DNA of 64,000 nucleotides from Planctomycetota bacterium (GTDB lineage Bacteria; Planctomycetota; UBA8742; UBA2392): the NCBI GenBank assembly GCA_016722065.1, contig JADKGX010000001.1, positions 682,001-746,000 on the forward strand. The letters are read 5' to 3'. The translations under genes were made by a program, and so were the position numbers. This document shows, piece by piece, positions 1-7,730 of this stretch. How positions within the stretch are numbered: position 1 is the stretch's first letter; every line of letters begins with the position of its first letter. Below the pieces are notes generated by a model. That model was not told the DNA's origin, did not search any database, and was given only the letters and a program-made list of their open reading frames with translations.

Positions 1-1
1 C

Positions 2-298
2 GGCGGCGCCGAAACTCACCTGCATGGTGCCATCGTAGCCGCGCACGACCACGACGGCCCCTGCCGCAACTCCGACAAGCACCCGCCGCAAGACGAATGT
101 CCGCACCTGAAGAACCTGTCGCTGGGCGGATCCGTAATGGTGTCTTTCGGGCCCCTGCCCTTTGATCAGCCCGCAGCGCCCTTTTCGCTGGCGCCCCAGT
201 GTCTGGCGCGCCCGCACACCACCACCTGCCCGCCGACACATCAGGTGCGGCCGCCGCCGGGCCCGCCCCGGCTGGGGTGCGTGCTTCTGCAAGTTTAA
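2..298 (+). CDS. C-terminal fragment of an unknown Cys/His-rich protein
   Basis: An open frame enters from the left edge and stops at a TAA at 296-298, giving 98 codons with no start in view. The visible part is rich in His, Cys and Pro: the motif HLHGAIVAAHDHDGPC lies near its start and several isolated Cys follow. It lies just upstream of and co-directional with the metal-efflux operon, so a role in metal binding is an inference from composition and position only. I do not recognise the family. The low-complexity Pro-rich tail makes even the coding status less than certain. Confidence 0.5.
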   Translation, partial: GGAETHLHGAIVAAHDHDGPCRNSDKHPPQDECPHLKNLSLGGSVMVSFGPLPFDQPAAPFSLAPQCLARPHTTTCPPTHQVRPPPGPPRLGCVLLQV

Positions 299-367
299 GC
301 CTGCTCCGTGAACCCGGCGCCGCTGGTGCGGCCGCCGGTCGTATTCGTTCATTCACGGAGGTCTTCC

Positions 368-1048
368 ATGATTCGCATTGCCGCTTTGATTCTGCCCGCG
401 CTGCTGATTGCAGCTTGCGGCAGCCAGAGCCCGCCGGCAGCCAATGCCCCGGCCGAAAACGCGCCCGCCCACGTGCACCCCGCCAGCAACAGCCCGGCCA
501 ACGAGGCCACCGACCCGCACGCTGGCCATACCATGCCCAAGGGCAACGAAGCCGCGCCCCACGGGGGCACCACCAAGGTCACCTTCAACTGGGACGAACT
601 GGTCCCGCCGGTGAAAACCCACACGTTGCAGGACTTGAAGAACGAAAAAGATCCCGTAAGCCTCAAGCCCGTCGCGCCCGACGCCGCCGTGACCGTTGAC
701 TACAAGGGCTTTCGCGTCCACTTTGAAAGCCAGGCCACGCGCGACAAGTTCAACCGCAAGCCGCTGAAGTACCTGAACATGCTTTCCCTGGAACCCGCCG
801 TAGACGGCAGCGTTTCACTGGTGGATGCAGCCACCTACCAGGATCGCGTCACCGACACCTGCCCCGTGATGGTGGACAGCGAAGTAGACCCACACGGCAC
901 GGTCTATCTGCTGCACCGTGGCTACAAGTTCTTCTTCTGCTGCTGGACCGGCTGCGGAGACGCCTTCATGCAGGACCCGGCCAAGTACTACGCCTGGTAC
1001 GGGCTGGTCGAAAAAGACGGCAAGCTGATTCCCAGGGGTCAGGAATGA
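368..1048 (+). CDS. YHS-domain lipoprotein of the metal efflux operon
   Basis: 226 residues. The ATG at 368 is preceded by a good Shine-Dalgarno (ACGGAGG) and starts a lipoprotein signal ending in the lipobox IAAC; an upstream in-frame ATG at 308 would bury that signal. After a Pro/Ala/His-rich linker come two YHS-like modules. The first lies around the stretch VDYKGFRVHFESQATRDKF; the second begins with CPVM at about residue 165 and contains YKFFFCCWTGCGDAF followed by DPAKYY. YHS domains are known metal-binding modules of copper and heavy-metal proteins. The gene overlaps the outer-membrane factor gene by four bases (ATGA), so it is probably a lipid-anchored metal-binding accessory of the pump. 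The metal is unknown. Confidence 0.8.
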   Translation: MIRIAALILPALLIAACGSQSPPAANAPAENAPAHVHPASNSPANEATDPHAGHTMPKGNEAAPHGGTTKVTFNWDELVPPVKTHTLQDLKNEKDPVSLKPVAPDAAVTVDYKGFRVHFESQATRDKFNRKPLKYLNMLSLEPAVDGSVSLVDAATYQDRVTDTCPVMVDSEVDPHGTVYLLHRGYKFFFCCWTGCGDAFMQDPAKYYAWYGLVEKDGKLIPRGQE

Positions 1049-2412
1049 ACACCAAGGCTTGGTGTGTGTGCAGCGCCCTGGTTCTGACCGCCACCCTGGT
1101 GGCCGGTTGCCAGGGCTATGACCCGCAACCGCTGGACGAAGCGGCCCACACCCGGCAATGGCAAGCGCGCGACCCGGCCAGCGAGCCCGTAGCCGAATAC
1201 GCCCGCAAGCTGGCACTGGCCGGGCGGCAGACCGGGCCCTTTGACCTGCGCGACGGCGTGTCGCTGCCAGAGGCAGAGGTGATTGCGCTGTTTTTCAACC
1301 CGGAACTTCGCCGCGCCCGGGCCGAAGCTGGCATCGCCCTGGCCGGGGCCGAAGAAGCCGGCCGATGGCAGGACCCGGAGCTTGAGATCAACGCCACCTA
1401 CATTCTGGAAAACGTCTCCAGCCCCTGGGTGCTGGGCGGCATGTTGAAGTTCACCCTGCCGCTTTCAGGTCGCCACGGTGTGGAAGAAGACAAGGCCTGG
1501 GCGGAGCACCGCCTTACTTTGACCCAGGTGGTGGCCAGCGAATGGCAGGTACTGCAAGACCTGCGCCAGCACTGGCTTGCCGCCGCAGCCACGGCCGAAG
1601 ACCTGGCATTGACCCAGCGGTTCATTGCGGCACTGGAACAGCTCAAGACCCGCGCCGACAACCTGGCCGCCGCGGGTGCCCTTTCGCGGCTGGATGCAAG
1701 GCTGATTGAGCTTGAACTGGTCTCGCGCCGCATTGAGGCCTTCGGGCTGGAAACCGACCTGGCCGAATCGCGACTGCAACTGCGGCAAGACCTTGGCTTG
1801 ATGCCGACGGCGCCGCTGCAATTGCAGCTGGAGTTGGCCAACATGGACGCCCCGGCACAACCCGACGAGGTGCTGCGACAGCGCAACCCGGTTCTGCGCG
1901 TGGCCCGCGCGCAGTACGACGTAAGCGAACAATCCCTGCGCCTGGAGATTCGCAAGCAGTACCCAGACCTGGTGATTGGCGGCGGGTTTGAATCCGACCA
2001 GGGCCAGTCGCGCATTGCCCTGGGCCTGGGGCTGCCGATTCCGATCATCAACCTGAACCGTGAAGGCATTGCCCGGGCGCGGGCGGCGCGGGTGGAAGCC
2101 CGCACGGCCTGGGAAGCGGCGGTCGAAAACGCGTTTCACACCCTGGCGCGGGCAGAACTTCGCCAGACGCGCGCCGCCATACAGGCGCAACAGGTGCGGC
2201 AGCAACTGGTGCCGCTGGCCGACGCCCAGGCCGCAGAAGCCACACGCATGGCCGAACTGGGCGAGTTCGACGCGATTCGACAGCTTGATGTGTTGACCCG
2301 TCAACATGAGGCGCGGGTCGCGCTGCTGAAGGCCGAAACAGACCAGCGCAAGGCGGTAGCCGCGCTGCTGGGCGCAGTCGGCCCGAGTTGGCGTGCATTG
2401 GAGAAGTCATGA
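1045..2412 (+). CDS. TolC-like outer-membrane factor (CusC/CzcC type)
   Basis: 455 residues with a lipoprotein signal (lipobox LVAGC) and two long helical halves rich in Ala, Glu, Leu and Gln, as in the outer-membrane efflux protein family. Such proteins form the trimeric exit duct of tripartite RND pumps. The start overlaps the stop of the YHS lipoprotein (ATGA), and the stop overlaps the start of the adaptor gene (ATGA), which indicates translational coupling within one operon. Length is typical for CusC or CzcC. The substrate cannot be read from this subunit. Confidence 0.88.
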   Translation: MNTKAWCVCSALVLTATLVAGCQGYDPQPLDEAAHTRQWQARDPASEPVAEYARKLALAGRQTGPFDLRDGVSLPEAEVIALFFNPELRRARAEAGIALAGAEEAGRWQDPELEINATYILENVSSPWVLGGMLKFTLPLSGRHGVEEDKAWAEHRLTLTQVVASEWQVLQDLRQHWLAAAATAEDLALTQRFIAALEQLKTRADNLAAAGALSRLDARLIELELVSRRIEAFGLETDLAESRLQLRQDLGLMPTAPLQLQLELANMDAPAQPDEVLRQRNPVLRVARAQYDVSEQSLRLEIRKQYPDLVIGGGFESDQGQSRIALGLGLPIPIINLNREGIARARAARVEARTAWEAAVENAFHTLARAELRQTRAAIQAQQVRQQLVPLADAQAAEATRMAELGEFDAIRQLDVLTRQHEARVALLKAETDQRKAVAALLGAVGPSWRALEKS

Positions 2413-3923
2413 TGGCCAGCCGTTTGACTGTGTGTGCAATCCTGGCGCTGTGGGCGGTGTTGTCTGCCTGCAGCCCTGCGCCGCAAGCCGCCAAGGGCGG
2501 CGGCACGGAACCCGCCAAGGTTACCAACCGCATCGACATTCCACCCGAAGTCGTCAGCAACCTGGGCATCACGTTTGCCAAGGTCGAGCGCCGCCATGTT
2601 GGCAAGACGCTGCGCCTGCCCGGTGTGTTCGAGTGCCCGCCGGAAGCCACCCGCGCCTATGCCTCGCCCCTGGCGGGCCGGCTGCACCTGGCCGTGAAGC
2701 AATATCAGGTGGTGCAGGTGGATCAGGTTCTGTTCACGCTGGATGCGCCAGACTTTGTCGGGCTGTTGCATGACATCAATGATGCCGATGCCGCAACCAC
2801 GCAAGCGCGCGCCAGCCACGCCATTGCCCGCGCCGAACACGAAGCAGCCGTGCGTGGCGCCGCCAGTTGGCCGGCACAGCTTCGGGCCCTGGAAAGCGCC
2901 ACGGCGGCGTCCGAGGAACATTCGCAATCGCTGCAAGCAGCGGCCGATCTGTGGGCCGCGCGCGTGAAACAACTCGAGGACCTTGAAAAGGCCGGCGGCG
3001 GTCGCGGCGCAGAGCTGGCCGAGGCGCGCTCCCGCCAGGCCGACGGCAACGCGGCCTTGAGTGACGAACGCGAAAAGCGTGCAGGCTACAACCGCGAACT
3101 GGCGCAGCTTCGGGCCGGCCAGGACAGCGCGCAATCGCAGTTGGGGGTGCTGGCGGCAAAAGTGGAACAAGCCCGGCTGGCTGCCGACAACGCCGAAATC
3201 CACGCCGACATGCTGCGCCACGAAGTGGCCACCACGCTGGGACTAGATGCCGCGGAACTCCAGGGCGACGCCTGGCGCAAGCTGGATCGATTCACCCAGC
3301 GCGCTGCCCGCGCTGGCGTCGTTACCACTATGGGCGCCAGTGACGGCGCCTGGCTGCAACCTGGCGAGGCCGTCGTGCGCACCGTGGATACCTCACTGCT
3401 GCGGTTGCGCGCGCGGGCATTGCAGTCGGATGTCGGCCTGCTGCGTGACGGGCTTTCGGCTGCGATTGCACCGCCCGCCGGCGGGCCGCTGGCCTTGGCC
3501 GCCACGATTGCCGCCACCACCATGCTGGCGCCGGAAAGCGACCCCGCCTCGCGCACCCTCGACGTGTTGCTGATTCCGCAGGCGGCGGCAGCCTGGGCGC
3601 GGCCGGGCATTACCGCAGAGGCAGAGATCGTCTACGAAAGCAGTGAAACCGGCGAGCTGGCCATTCCAGTGGGTTGCGTCATGCAGGACGGGCTGGAAAA
3701 GATTGTGTTCCGTCGCGACCCAGCCGACCCCAACAAAGTGATACGCCTGACCACGCGCCTGGGCGTCAACGACGGCCGCTGGATTGTCATTTATCGCGGC
3801 GTGGCGGAAGGCGATGAAGTCGTGCTGGCGGGCGCCTATGAACTCAAGCTGACCGGAGCGGGCAAAGCCACCGGCAAAGGCCACTTTCACGCCGACGGCA
3901 CCTACCACGAGGGCGACGACTAG
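2409..3923 (+). CDS. RND efflux periplasmic adaptor (CusB/CzcB type)
   Basis: 504 residues. I place the start at the ATG at 2409, which overlaps the preceding TGA and follows GGAG at suitable spacing; it begins a lipoprotein signal with lipobox LSAC. The order fits a membrane-fusion protein: a lipoyl-type half (SPLAGRLHLAV), a long Ala/Glu/Arg-rich alpha-hairpin at roughly residues 130-280, a second lipoyl half, then beta-barrel and membrane-proximal segments. The C-terminus is His/Asp-rich (GHFHADGTYHEGDD), a plausible metal-binding tail. It links the inner-membrane pump to the outer-membrane duct, and its stop codon overlaps the pump's GTG start. Confidence 0.87.
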   Translation: MMASRLTVCAILALWAVLSACSPAPQAAKGGGTEPAKVTNRIDIPPEVVSNLGITFAKVERRHVGKTLRLPGVFECPPEATRAYASPLAGRLHLAVKQYQVVQVDQVLFTLDAPDFVGLLHDINDADAATTQARASHAIARAEHEAAVRGAASWPAQLRALESATAASEEHSQSLQAAADLWAARVKQLEDLEKAGGGRGAELAEARSRQADGNAALSDEREKRAGYNRELAQLRAGQDSAQSQLGVLAAKVEQARLAADNAEIHADMLRHEVATTLGLDAAELQGDAWRKLDRFTQRAARAGVVTTMGASDGAWLQPGEAVVRTVDTSLLRLRARALQSDVGLLRDGLSAAIAPPAGGPLALAATIAATTMLAPESDPASRTLDVLLIPQAAAAWARPGITAEAEIVYESSETGELAIPVGCVMQDGLEKIVFRRDPADPNKVIRLTTRLGVNDGRWIVIYRGVAEGDEVVLAGAYELKLTGAGKATGKGHFHADGTYHEGDD

Positions 3924-6900
3924 TGTTCAAGGCCATCATCGCGTTCTCGCTTCGCTACAGCTCGCTGGTGCTGATTCTGGCCGGGCTTGTCATTGCCTAT
4001 GCCGGCGCCAGTTTGACGCGCATCCCGGTGGACGTGTTTCCGGAACTGAACGCCCCCACGGTCACGATCATGACCGAATGCAAGGGCTTGAGCGCCGACG
4101 AAGTGGAGCTGTACGTCAGCTTTCCGATTGAGAGCAGCATGAACGGGCTGCCCGGCGTGCGGCGCGTGCGCAGCTCCAGTGCCATGAGCCTGAGCATTGT
4201 GTGGGTCGAGTTTGACTTCGGCCAGGACATCTACCGCGCCCGCCAATTGGTCAGCGAGCGGCTGTCTTCGGCTTCATCCAGCCTGCCCGAGGGCACCCAC
4301 CCGGAAATGGCACCGATTTCGGGCATCACCGGCGAAATCATGCTGCTGTCGGTCAGCAGCCCCGACAACACCGTCAGCCCGCTGACATTGCGTGGCTGGT
4401 CCGAGTTTGAACTGCGCAACCGGCTGCTGGCTGTGCCTGGCGTTTCGCAGGTGGTGGCCGTTGGCGGCGAACTGCCCGAGTTTCAGGTGCAACTGGACCA
4501 GCAGCGCCTGGCCCTGTACGGCTTGACGGTGCAAGACGTCGTCGAGGCCGCCCACAAGGCCCACGCAACCTCCAGTGCCGGCTATGTACCTGAAATTGAG
4601 GGCAAGGAGCTGCCCCTGCGCCAGGCCGCACGCGTGACCAGCGTAGACGACATTTCCGCCACATTGTTGAAGTACGAAAACGGCGTGCCGATCACGATTG
4701 GCGATGTGGTAGTGGCCCGCAACGGCGAACCCGGCGTGCTGCTGGGCGGCGCGCCCAAGCGCGGTACCGGCAGCGAAGGCGGCCACGCCGCGGTGATTCT
4801 GACGGTGCAGAAGTCGCCGGGCACCAACACGCTGGAAATCACGCGCCTGATCGACGCCATGCTGGACCACATGGTAGAGAAAGACGCCGACGGCAACCCG
4901 ACCGACCGCGTGGCAATCACGGAAGGCGACCAGGTGGTGCAGGTGCGCCTGAACCGCCACGTCATGCGGCAAAGCGATTTCATCGGCATTTCAATTCACA
5001 ACGTGGTTGGCGTGCTGCGCGACGCGGCGATTCTGGTTGCGATTGTGCTGATCCTGTTTCTGTTGAACGTGCGCACCACCATCATCACCTTGACAGCCCT
5101 GCCGCTTTCGCTGGCTGTGGCGATTTTGATGCTTTGGTGGCTGGACCTGAATATCAACGTCATGACGCTGGGCGGCCTGGCCGTCGCGATTGGCGAGCTG
5201 GTGGACGACGCGATCATCGACGTTGAAAACGTGTACCGAAGATTGCGCGAAAACGCGGCATTGCCGGAAGCGCAACGCCGCACGGCACGCCAGGTTGTGT
5301 TTGACGGCAGCAACGAGATTCGCAGCAGCATTGTGTTTGCCACTGTCATCATTGTGATGGTGTTTGTGCCCCTGTTGTTCCTGCAGGGTATTGAGGGCCG
5401 GTTCTTTCGGCCCATGGGCATGGCTTACATCGTTTCGATTCTGGCCTCGCTGGTGGTTGCGGTTACGGTTACGCCGGCGCTCTGCCTGCTGCTGCTGCGA
5501 AAGACCAAACCGGGCAAGCACCAGGATTCGTGGCTGGTTCGGCAGCTCAAGCGCGCGTACGTGCCGGCGCTGCGCATGTCGATCAAGTTGCGCTGGCTGG
5601 TGCTGGTACTGGCGCTGTGCGCCACGCTGGGTGCACTGCTGCTGGGCAACACCTTTGGCACACGCTTTCTGCCCGAGTTCAATGAAGGCACTTTCACCAT
5701 CTTTCTGAACGCCCCGCCTGGAACCTCCCTGATTGAAAGTGACCGCCTGGCCCAGGGTGTAGAGAAACAACTGACGGCCATTGAGGGCGTAGAGCACGTC
5801 TCACGCCGCACCGGCCGCGCCGAACGCGATGAACACGCCCACGGCGTGAACATCAGCGAAATCGAAGTTGCTGTCGCGCCCGGCCACACCAAACGCGAAG
5901 TGCGCGCACGCATTGATTCCGTGCTGGCCAAGATTCCCGGCATCACCACCATGGTCGGCCAGCCCATGGAACACCGGCTGTCACACGTTCTGTCCGGCAC
6001 CCCGGCCGCCATTGCCATCAGCGTCTATGGCGACGACATGGAAGTGCTGCGCCGCATCGCCAAGGAAGTCGAAGTCGAGCTCAAGAAGCTGCCCGGCGCT
6101 CGCGACGTAGCCGCCAACCGCGAGCTGCTGATCGAAACCCTGCCCATTCGCTATCGCCGTGCAGACCTGGCGCGTTACGGCCTGACAGCGGCTGATGCTG
6201 CGGGGCAGGTGGAAGCAGCGTTTAACGGCGTAGAAGTGGCGGAAATCAACCAGGGCGTGCGTCGCTACCTGCTGGTGGTGCGCCTGGCACCGGAACAGCG
6301 CGCCACGCTGGAACAGATTCGAAAAGTCGTGCTGCGCGGCCAAGGCGGCGCCAACGTGCGCCTGGAAGAAGTCGCGGACATCGGCATCGAAATGGCCAGC
6401 GACCTGATCACCCGCGAAAATGCCCAACGCAAGGCCGTCATCAGCCTGAACGTGGCGGAAGGCCACAACCTGGGCCACCTGGTAGCGGAGGTGCAAAACC
6501 AAGTCGACCCGATTGTGCACAAGTACGGCTATGCCGTGCACTACGGCGGCCAATTTGAAGCCCAGCAGGAAGCCAGCCGCACGATTTACATGATCGGTGC
6601 CGGGGTGATTCTGGCGATTCTGTTTCTGCTGTTCACCGCCTTCAAGTCACTCAAAGCCGCGTTGATCATCATGGTGAACCTACCGCTGGCATTGATTGGC
6701 GGCGTGGTGGCCATCTTCCTGGCCGAGTCACACGACCTGTGGGGCAACTTCATGGCGCTGTTTACGGGCCAGGGATACGTGGCGCCTGTGATCAGCATTG
6801 CCAGCATGGTCGGGTTTATCACGCTGTTCGGCATTGCCGTGCGCAACGGCATTCTTCTTGTGTCGCACTACCAGCAACTGCGTGGCCAGGGCCTGGACCT

Positions 6901-7171
6901 GCGTACTGCCGTGATTCAGGGCAGCAGCGAGCGCCTGGTGCCGATTCTGATGACCGCGCTTTCGGCCGTGCTGGGGTTGATTCCGCTGGCACTGGCGGCA
7001 GGCGAACCCGGCAGCGAATTGCTGGCGCCGCTGGCGATTGTGGTGCTGGGCGGGCTGGTTACGTCCACTTTCTTGAACCTTTTTGTTGTGCCGGCGGGCT
7101 ACATACTGGTGCACCGCAAGGGCGATGCCCCCGAGTTGCCGGATTCCCCCGAACTGGAGCCAAGTACATGA
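3923..7171 (+). CDS. Heavy-metal RND efflux pump (CusA/CzcA family)
   Basis: 1082 residues starting at a GTG that overlaps the adaptor's TAG. It has the RND layout: a first membrane helix near residues 10-30, a large periplasmic loop, a helix bundle, a second periplasmic loop, and a final bundle ending near residue 1060. The N-terminal stretch RIPVDVFPELNAPTV is characteristic of the HME (heavy-metal efflux) branch. The transmembrane-4 signature reads AIGELVDDAIIDVEN, which differs from the DFG...DGA...VEN form usual in Zn/Co/Cd pumps. The family exports metal ions by proton antiport. The metal is not fixed by sequence; the flanking YHS and His-rich lipoproteins favour a soft or transition metal. 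Confidence 0.9.
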   Translation: MFKAIIAFSLRYSSLVLILAGLVIAYAGASLTRIPVDVFPELNAPTVTIMTECKGLSADEVELYVSFPIESSMNGLPGVRRVRSSSAMSLSIVWVEFDFGQDIYRARQLVSERLSSASSSLPEGTHPEMAPISGITGEIMLLSVSSPDNTVSPLTLRGWSEFELRNRLLAVPGVSQVVAVGGELPEFQVQLDQQRLALYGLTVQDVVEAAHKAHATSSAGYVPEIEGKELPLRQAARVTSVDDISATLLKYENGVPITIGDVVVARNGEPGVLLGGAPKRGTGSEGGHAAVILTVQKSPGTNTLEITRLIDAMLDHMVEKDADGNPTDRVAITEGDQVVQVRLNRHVMRQSDFIGISIHNVVGVLRDAAILVAIVLILFLLNVRTTIITLTALPLSLAVAILMLWWLDLNINVMTLGGLAVAIGELVDDAIIDVENVYRRLRENAALPEAQRRTARQVVFDGSNEIRSSIVFATVIIVMVFVPLLFLQGIEGRFFRPMGMAYIVSILASLVVAVTVTPALCLLLLRKTKPGKHQDSWLVRQLKRAYVPALRMSIKLRWLVLVLALCATLGALLLGNTFGTRFLPEFNEGTFTIFLNAPPGTSLIESDRLAQGVEKQLTAIEGVEHVSRRTGRAERDEHAHGVNISEIEVAVAPGHTKREVRARIDSVLAKIPGITTMVGQPMEHRLSHVLSGTPAAIAISVYGDDMEVLRRIAKEVEVELKKLPGARDVAANRELLIETLPIRYRRADLARYGLTAADAAGQVEAAFNGVEVAEINQGVRRYLLVVRLAPEQRATLEQIRKVVLRGQGGANVRLEEVADIGIEMASDLITRENAQRKAVISLNVAEGHNLGHLVAEVQNQVDPIVHKYGYAVHYGGQFEAQQEASRTIYMIGAGVILAILFLLFTAFKSLKAALIIMVNLPLALIGGVVAIFLAESHDLWGNFMALFTGQGYVAPVISIASMVGFITLFGIAVRNGILLVSHYQQLRGQGLDLRTAVIQGSSERLVPILMTALSAVLGLIPLALAAGEPGSELLAPLAIVVLGGLVTSTFLNLFVVPAGYILVHRKGDAPELPDSPELEPST

Positions 7172-7653
7172 AGAAGACAATGATTGCTGCCCTGCTGCTT
7201 GTGGCGGCTGGCCTGTGGGCCGGCTGCGGCGGCGGCGCCAATAACGTCGCTGGCAACACTGGCAACGCGCCAGCCAACGGCACGCACACCCACGGCCACG
7301 GCGATGAGCACGTTGGCGAACACCACGCACTGGGCGACATTGACCTGGGCGATGGCGTCAAGGCCAACGTGACGCAGATTGGCGACCCCAAAAGCGGCGG
7401 CGAGCTGCCCTTTGAAATCAAGGTCACCAAGGATGGCAAGGGCATCAAGGTGCCGGGCCTGGAAGGCTATGTCGGCGACGAAAGCGGCAAAGAACTGGGC
7501 GCGGTCAACGCCGCCAACTGGGTCGAGGACGAAAACGGCTACGACCTGCACGGCGAGTGCCCCAAGACAATGCCAGCCAAAATGTGGTTCTGGCTGCGCG
7601 GCAAGATTGACGGCAAAGATGTGAAGGGCAAGGTTGCTGTCGTGATTGAGTAA
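7168..7653 (+). CDS. His-rich lipoprotein, last gene of the efflux operon
   Basis: 161 residues, start overlapping the pump's TGA (ATGA). It has a lipoprotein signal (lipobox WAGC), then a Gly/Asn-rich linker and a His cluster (THTHGHGDEHVGEHH). The rest is a compact, probably beta-rich domain of about 110 residues with an acidic/Gly character, including HGECPKTMPAKMWFWL near the C-terminus. I do not recognise the domain. The His cluster and its position directly after the pump suggest periplasmic metal capture or buffering. That is inference. Confidence 0.75.
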   Translation: MKKTMIAALLLVAAGLWAGCGGGANNVAGNTGNAPANGTHTHGHGDEHVGEHHALGDIDLGDGVKANVTQIGDPKSGGELPFEIKVTKDGKGIKVPGLEGYVGDESGKELGAVNAANWVEDENGYDLHGECPKTMPAKMWFWLRGKIDGKDVKGKVAVVIE

Positions 7654-7676
7654 AATTGCACCGACTGACGAACAAA

Positions 7677-7710
7677 GCCCCCCGCGCAGGCGGGGGGCTG
7701 GTTTGTTTGT
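7677..7710. terminator. Strong bidirectional intrinsic terminator
   Basis: A perfect 9-bp GC stem (7677-7685 with 7690-7698) and a 4-base loop are followed by a T-rich run (TGGTTTGTTTG) on the plus strand. On the minus strand the stem is followed by TTTGTT. It sits between the convergent efflux operon and the RNase R gene and can serve both. Confidence 0.85.
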
Positions 7711-7730
7711 GCCTGCAATACCGGCAACAA

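Noticed and set aside
308..367. Upstream ATG for the YHS lipoprotein.
   Set aside because: It would place about 20 polar residues in front of a clear lipoprotein signal; the ATG at 368 has a GGAGG site.
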